Assembly: GCF_007556755.1 (NCBI RefSeq)
Contig: NZ_VJOO01000007.1
Span: forward strand, 1 to 64,000
DNA: 64,000 nucleotides
DNA from: Tepidimonas fonticaldi
GTDB taxonomy: Bacteria > Pseudomonadota > Gammaproteobacteria > Burkholderiales > Burkholderiaceae_C
Direction: 5' to 3'
Shown here: positions 60,547-64,000 of the stretch, in pieces
Numbering within the stretch: the first letter of the stretch is position 1
Layout: every line of letters begins with the position of its first letter
Notes under the pieces: generated by a model
The model's input: only the letters and a program-made list of their open reading frames with translations
Told to the model about the DNA's origin: nothing
Database searches by the model: none
Translations under genes and position numbers: made by a program

Positions 60547-60552
60547 TACAAT
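60547..60552 (+). promoter_or_regulatory. Candidate -10 element of sodB
   Basis: TACAAT lies 36 bp before the sodB start codon, giving a leader of about 30 nt. The region 17 bp upstream does not match a -35. A GC-rich stem-loop (60459-60490) without a U-run separates it from xseA. Confidence 0.35.
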
Positions 60553-60587
60553 CCGAAGGTTCGACCACAACCCAAAGAGGACACACC

Positions 60588-61175
60588 ATGGAACACACGC
60601 TGCCCCCCCTGCCGTTTGCCATCGACGCCCTGGAGCCGCACTACTCCAAGGAGACGCTGGAGTACCACCACGGCAAGCACCACAACGCCTACGTGGTCAA
60701 CCTGAACAACCTGCAAAAGGGCACCGAGTACGAGTCGATGGCGCTGGAGGACATCATCCGCAAGGCGCCCAACCCCGGCCCGATCTACAACAACGCCGCG
60801 CAGGTGTGGAACCACACCTTCTTCTGGAACTGCATGAAGCCCAATGGCGGCGGTGAGCCGACCGGCGCGCTGGCGGCGGCCATCAACGCCAAGTGGGGCA
60901 GCTATGCCGCCTTCCGCGAGGCCTTTGTCAAGAGCGCGGTCGGCAACTTCGGCTCCGGCTGGACCTGGCTGGTCAAGAAGCCCGACGGCAGCGTCGATAT
61001 CGTCAACACCGGCGCCGCCGGCACGCCGCTGACCACCGCCGACAAGGCGCTGCTGACGGTGGACGTGTGGGAGCACGCCTACTACATCGACTACCGCAAC
61101 CTGCGCCAGAAGTTCGTCGAGACTTTCCTCGACAAGCTGGTGAACTGGGAGTTCGCGCAGGCCAACTACGCCTGA
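60588..61175 (+). CDS. sodB: Superoxide dismutase, Fe type
   Basis: SodB removes superoxide in the cytoplasm. The 195-residue protein has metal ligands H27 (in YHHGKHHNAYV), H76 (WNHTFFW), D159 and H163 (DVWEHAYY). The Fe-type signatures are present, including the FGSGWTWLV and NAAQVWNHTFFW segments. It follows xseA by 127 bp; AGAGGA stands 7 nt before the ATG. Confidence 0.96.
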   Translation: MEHTLPPLPFAIDALEPHYSKETLEYHHGKHHNAYVVNLNNLQKGTEYESMALEDIIRKAPNPGPIYNNAAQVWNHTFFWNCMKPNGGGEPTGALAAAINAKWGSYAAFREAFVKSAVGNFGSGWTWLVKKPDGSVDIVNTGAAGTPLTTADKALLTVDVWEHAYYIDYRNLRQKFVETFLDKLVNWEFAQANYA

Positions 61176-61244
61176 CGGCGCGACGCCCTGGCCCCATCCC
61201 GACAGAGGGGCCGGGGCCCTGAAGCGGGTGGCTCGCCCGCCCCT

Positions 61245-61802
61245 TCAACGCCCGCCAAACGGCCCGCCGGCCAGCCGAAAGCCGGGGCCGATGCCCCGCT
61301 TGGCAAACCAGCCCTGCGCGACCTCGAGCACGTAGCGCACGGGTTCGCGCGAGCAGTGGCTGGTCTCGTCGAGCGGGCGCATGTCCGCCAGGTTGACGAT
61401 GCGGCCATCGTCCGCGACGAAGGCAGCCGTCAGCGGCACATAGGTGTTGCGCATCCAAAAGCACTGCACGGCCGGCGCCTCGAAGACGAACAGCATTCCT
61501 TCGTTCGCGGCCAGCTCCCGCCGCCACATCAGGCCGATCGAGCGCTGCTCGTGCGTCAGCGCCACCTGGGCATCGATCAGGTGCATCCCGGCGCGCAGCG
61601 ACACGCGCGGCAAGTCCGTCTGGGCAGCCTGAGCCCGCTCGGGGGCGGGGGGCTGCACCGCTGCCGCCGGAGTCGCGCACAGCCCCATGGCCAGGGTCAG
61701 CACCGCCCAGAACCCCGCGCCTACCGGGCACCGACCGCGCTGCCACCGGCCGGACCAAGGGCGGCGGTGAAGGGCGGCCGGCAGGCGGAGCGGGGCAGGC
61801 AT
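61245..61802 (-). CDS. DUF192 family exported protein
   Basis: The 185-residue protein has an N-terminal hydrophobic segment (WAVLTLAMGLCATPAAA, about 32-48) and a DUF192 domain with EQRSIGLMWRRELAANEGMLFVFE, FWMRNTYVPLTAAFV and the C-terminal YVLEVAQGWFAKRGIGPG. The molecular role of DUF192 is not established. It is divergent from icd, its frequent neighbour in Burkholderiales. Confidence 0.88.
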   Translation of the reverse strand: MPAPLRLPAALHRRPWSGRWQRGRCPVGAGFWAVLTLAMGLCATPAAAVQPPAPERAQAAQTDLPRVSLRAGMHLIDAQVALTHEQRSIGLMWRRELAANEGMLFVFEAPAVQCFWMRNTYVPLTAAFVADDGRIVNLADMRPLDETSHCSREPVRYVLEVAQGWFAKRGIGPGFRLAGGPFGGR

Positions 61803-61830
61803 GGCGTCAGGTCCACGGAGGTTTTGTCGA

Positions 61831-61844
61831 TAGAATCGATTCTA
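61831..61844. promoter_or_regulatory. Perfect 14-bp palindrome upstream of icd
   Basis: TAGAATCGATTCTA is a perfect inverted repeat in the 97-bp gap between the DUF192 gene and icd. It is AT-rich compared with its surroundings and its left half (TAGAAT) could double as the icd -10. It looks like an operator for a dimeric regulator, but no known consensus is recognised. Confidence 0.45.
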
Positions 61845-61899
61845 GAGCCCAGCGCCCACTCGGTGCTGTGGCGCATTACGCCCTACGGAGACCCCGCTT

Positions 61900-63153
61900 A
61901 TGTATCAGCACATCCACGTGCCCGCTGAAGGCCAAAAGATCACCGTCAACGCCGACATGTCGCTCAACGTGCCGGACAACCCGATCATCCCGTACATCGA
62001 GGGGGATGGCACCGGCTTCGACATCACCCCGGTGATGATCAAGGTGGTGGATGCGGCGGTGGCCAAGGCCTACGGCGGCAAGCGCAAGATCCACTGGATG
62101 GAGGTCTACGCGGGCGAGAAGTCCACCAAAGTCTACGGGCCCGACGTCTGGCTGCCGGAGGAAACCCTGCACGCCCTCAAGGAATACGTGGTTTCCATCA
62201 AAGGCCCGCTGACCACCCCGGTCGGTGGCGGCATCCGCTCGCTCAACGTTGCACTGCGCCAGGAACTGGACCTCTACGTCTGCCTGCGCCCGGTGCGCTA
62301 CTTCAAGGGCGTGCCCTCGCCGCTGAAGGAGCCGGAAAAGACCGACATGGTCATCTTCCGCGAAAACTCGGAAGACATCTACGCCGGCATCGAATACCCG
62401 GCGCAGAGCGACAAGGCCAAGAAGCTGATCAAGTTTTTGATCGAAGAGATGGGCGTGACCAAGATCCGCTTCCCGGAGACCTCGGGCATCGGCATCAAGC
62501 CCGTGTCCATCGAGGGGACCGAGCGCCTGGTGCGCAAGGCCATCCAGTACGCGATCGACAACGACAAGCCCAGCGTGACACTCGTGCACAAGGGCAACAT
62601 CATGAAGTACACGGAAGGCGGCTTCCGTGACTGGGGCTATGCGCTGGCGCAGCGCGAATTCGGCGCCGAGCCGATCGACGGCGGTCCGTGGTGCAAGTTC
62701 AAGAACCCCAAGACGGGCAAGGACATCGTCGTCAAGGACTCGATCGCCGACGCCTTCCTGCAGCAGATCCTGCTGCGCCCGGCGGAGTACTCGGTGATCG
62801 CGACGCTCAACCTCAACGGCGACTACATCTCTGACGCGCTGGCGGCGCAGGTGGGCGGCATCGGCATCGCCCCGGGCGCCAACCTGTCCGACTCGGTCGC
62901 CTGCTTCGAGGCCACGCACGGCACGGCGCCCAAGTACGCCGGCAAGGACTACGTCAACCCCGGCTCCGAGATCCTCTCGGCCGAGATGATGCTGCGCCAC
63001 ATGGGCTGGAAAGAGGCGGCCGACCTCATCATCAGCAGCATGGAAAAGGCCATCCAGAGCAAGAAGGTCACCTACGACTTCGCGCGCCTGATGGAAGGTG
63101 CCACGCAAGTGTCGTGCTCGGGCTTCGGCCAGGTCATGATCGACCACATGTGA
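61900..63153 (+). CDS. icd: Isocitrate dehydrogenase (NADP+)
   Basis: Icd makes 2-oxoglutarate and NADPH in the TCA cycle. The 417-residue protein has the substrate loop [11 protein letters not shown], whose S114 corresponds to the phosphorylated Ser113 of E. coli, and the NADP-specificity segment [19 protein letters not shown] lies 9 nt before the ATG at 61900. An AceK kinase is not in the window, so phosphorylation is only possible. Confidence 0.97.
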   Translation: MYQHIHVPAEGQKITVNADMSLNVPDNPIIPYIEGDGTGFDITPVMIKVVDAAVAKAYGGKRKIHWMEVYAGEKSTKVYGPDVWLPEETLHALKEYVVSIKGPLTTPVGGGIRSLNVALRQELDLYVCLRPVRYFKGVPSPLKEPEKTDMVIFRENSEDIYAGIEYPAQSDKAKKLIKFLIEEMGVTKIRFPETSGIGIKPVSIEGTERLVRKAIQYAIDNDKPSVTLVHKGNIMKYTEGGFRDWGYALAQREFGAEPIDGGPWCKFKNPKTGKDIVVKDSIADAFLQQILLRPAEYSVIATLNLNGDYISDALAAQVGGIGIAPGANLSDSVACFEATHGTAPKYAGKDYVNPGSEILSAEMMLRHMGWKEAADLIISSMEKAIQSKKVTYDFARLMEGATQVSCSGFGQVMIDHM

Positions 63154-63225
63154 TCGCTGCGCGGGCCGGGACGTGCCCGCGCCGTCCGCCGCGCCGGTCG
63201 GGCGTAATCCCTGGCGACCCACGCT

Positions 63226-63258
63226 GCCGCCGCCCCCTGGGGCGGCGGTGCTTTTTGG
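63226..63258 (+). terminator. Intrinsic terminator after icd
   Basis: GCCGCCGCCCC folds back on GGGGCGGCGGTGC with a tiny loop, followed by CTTTTTGG. It is about 75 bp past the icd stop and separates it from clpS. Confidence 0.8.
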
Positions 63259-63319
63259 GCGACGGACGGCCAGGCCGCACCCCATGTGGGGGTGCCGAAT
63301 TTATTGCAGAATGATTGCC

Positions 63320-63667
63320 ATGGCCACGACACCAAAACAACCCGATCTGACCCCGAGCGTGCCCGGTGGCGGCGATGCGGTGGTGTTGGAGCGTCGCCGC
63401 CAGCGCGTGCAGCCGCCCAAGATGTACCAGGTCGTCCTGCTCAACGACGACTTCACGCCGATGGAGTTCGTCGTGCGCGTGCTGCAGGAGTTTTTCAACA
63501 AGGACCGCGAGACGGCGACCCAGATCATGCTCAAGATCCATGTGCACGGGCGCGGCGTGTGCGGCGTCTACACCCGCGATGTCGCCGCCACCAAGGTCGA
63601 ACAGGTCACCCAGGCCGCACGGGCCGCGGGGCATCCGCTGCAGTGCGTGGCGGAACCCGTTGAATAA
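63320..63667 (+). CDS. clpS: ATP-dependent Clp protease adaptor ClpS
   Basis: ClpS delivers N-degron substrates to ClpAP. The 115-residue protein has the conserved core [17 protein letters not shown] (N-degron pocket), [17 protein letters not shown] and [17 protein letters not shown]. An in-frame ATG at 63311 is an alternative. It is followed by clpA, its partner, 81 bp later. No cspD gene lies before it. Confidence 0.95.
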   Translation: MATTPKQPDLTPSVPGGGDAVVLERRRQRVQPPKMYQVVLLNDDFTPMEFVVRVLQEFFNKDRETATQIMLKIHVHGRGVCGVYTRDVAATKVEQVTQAARAAGHPLQCVAEPVE

Positions 63668-63748
63668 CGAGAACTCCGCCCCACATACCCGAGTGTGCCG
63701 GTGGATGCATCGCGCTACAGTTGAACCCCGAAGTGAAGGAAGTGCCCC

Positions 63749-64000
63749 ATGATTGCCCAGGAACTTGAAGTCAGCTTGCACATGGCCTTTGTCGAGGCCC
63801 GGCAGCAGCGGCACGAATTCATCACGGTCGAGCATCTGCTGCTGGCGCTGCTGGACAACCCCAGCGCCGCCGAGGTGCTGCGCGCCTGCAACGCCAACAT
63901 CGACGATCTGCGCAAGTCGCTGACCACCTTCATCAAGGACAACACGCCCACCGTGGCGGGGACGGACGAGGTGGACACGCAACCGACGCTGGGCTTCCAG
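63749..64000 (+). CDS. clpA: ClpA ATPase, N-terminal part (runs off the window)
   Basis: Only the first 84 codons are in the window. They encode the Clp_N domain (MIAQELEVSLHMAFVEARQQ ... FITVEHLLLALLDNPSA), the part that binds ClpS. AAGGAAG stands 8 nt before the ATG. The order clpS-clpA supports ClpA rather than ClpB or ClpC. Confidence 0.93.
   Translation, partial: MIAQELEVSLHMAFVEARQQRHEFITVEHLLLALLDNPSAAEVLRACNANIDDLRKSLTTFIKDNTPTVAGTDEVDTQPTLGFQ

Noticed and set aside
63154-63310. A cspD-like gene between icd and clpS, as found beside clpS in some proteobacteria
   Set aside because: The interval is too short and holds only a terminator; no cold-shock motif is present in any frame.

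Overview
The window is a GC-rich, gene-dense stretch of a betaproteobacterial chromosome. Gene content and order fit Burkholderiales, probably near the Comamonadaceae / Leptothrix-Rubrivivax-Tepidimonas group; the genus-level guess is inference only. Supporting points are the exbB-exbD-lpxK-Trm112-kdsB-adk cluster divergent from xseA-sodB, the yicC-gmk-rpoZ-spoT cluster divergent from a Ser/Thr kinase-PP2C-rph-rdgB-hemW cluster, the icd-clpS-clpA order, and a second, longer IF-1. About 54 protein genes, one tRNA, one TPP riboswitch and one insertion-sequence end are supported. No rRNA, CRISPR array, prophage or integrative element is visible.

Layout. 1-1107: an IS21-like terminus abuts a decayed OprC/NosA-like TonB-dependent copper receptor. 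1150-7124: TPP riboswitch and thiC, then a leftward group of lexA, an RbgA-type GTPase, a HAD phosphatase, an H-NS-like protein and rluC. 7125-10710: long structured leader and rne. 10732-13602: FNR/Anr-type site and hemerythrin gene, an FMN-dependent alpha-hydroxy-acid dehydrogenase, and a truncated MFS gene. 13940-20693: infA-like gene, glnS with a large insertion, a globin-coupled diguanylate cyclase with an odd 5' end, a small secreted protein, uppP, an alpha/beta hydrolase and the proteasome-like Anbu protease. 20738-29969: translationally coupled recC-recB-recD. 30065-34808: greB, then leftward yicC-gmk-rpoZ-spoT. 34881-42907: kinase-phosphatase-rph-rdgB-hemW, a CBS protein and a DUF349 protein. 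42921-45989: leftward TPR protein, cyclophilin, lpxH and mtfA. 46058-51577: cysS, an AlkA-type glycosylase, accA, tilS and lysC, followed by tRNA-Ser(GCT). 51849-58868: rmuC, an asparaginase, then adk-kdsB-Trm112-lpxK-exbD-exbB. 59153-64000: xseA, sodB, a DUF192 protein, icd, clpS and the first 84 codons of clpA.

Most genes are core functions: RNA decay and processing, DNA repair, stringent response, envelope precursors, translation, and amino-acid and fatty-acid precursors. The parts that look accessory or changing are the left end (IS end and broken copper receptor), the lldD/MFS junction, and the oxygen/redox sensing genes (hemerythrin under a likely FNR-type site, globin-coupled cyclase). 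The most interesting untested signals are a predicted leaderless, FNR-controlled hemerythrin, an approximately 100-residue His/Cys-containing insertion inside glutaminyl-tRNA synthetase, two competing anti-Shine-Dalgarno segments behind the TPP riboswitch, and a possible internal start giving a separate aspartokinase beta subunit. I did not find a clearly undescribed multi-gene system.
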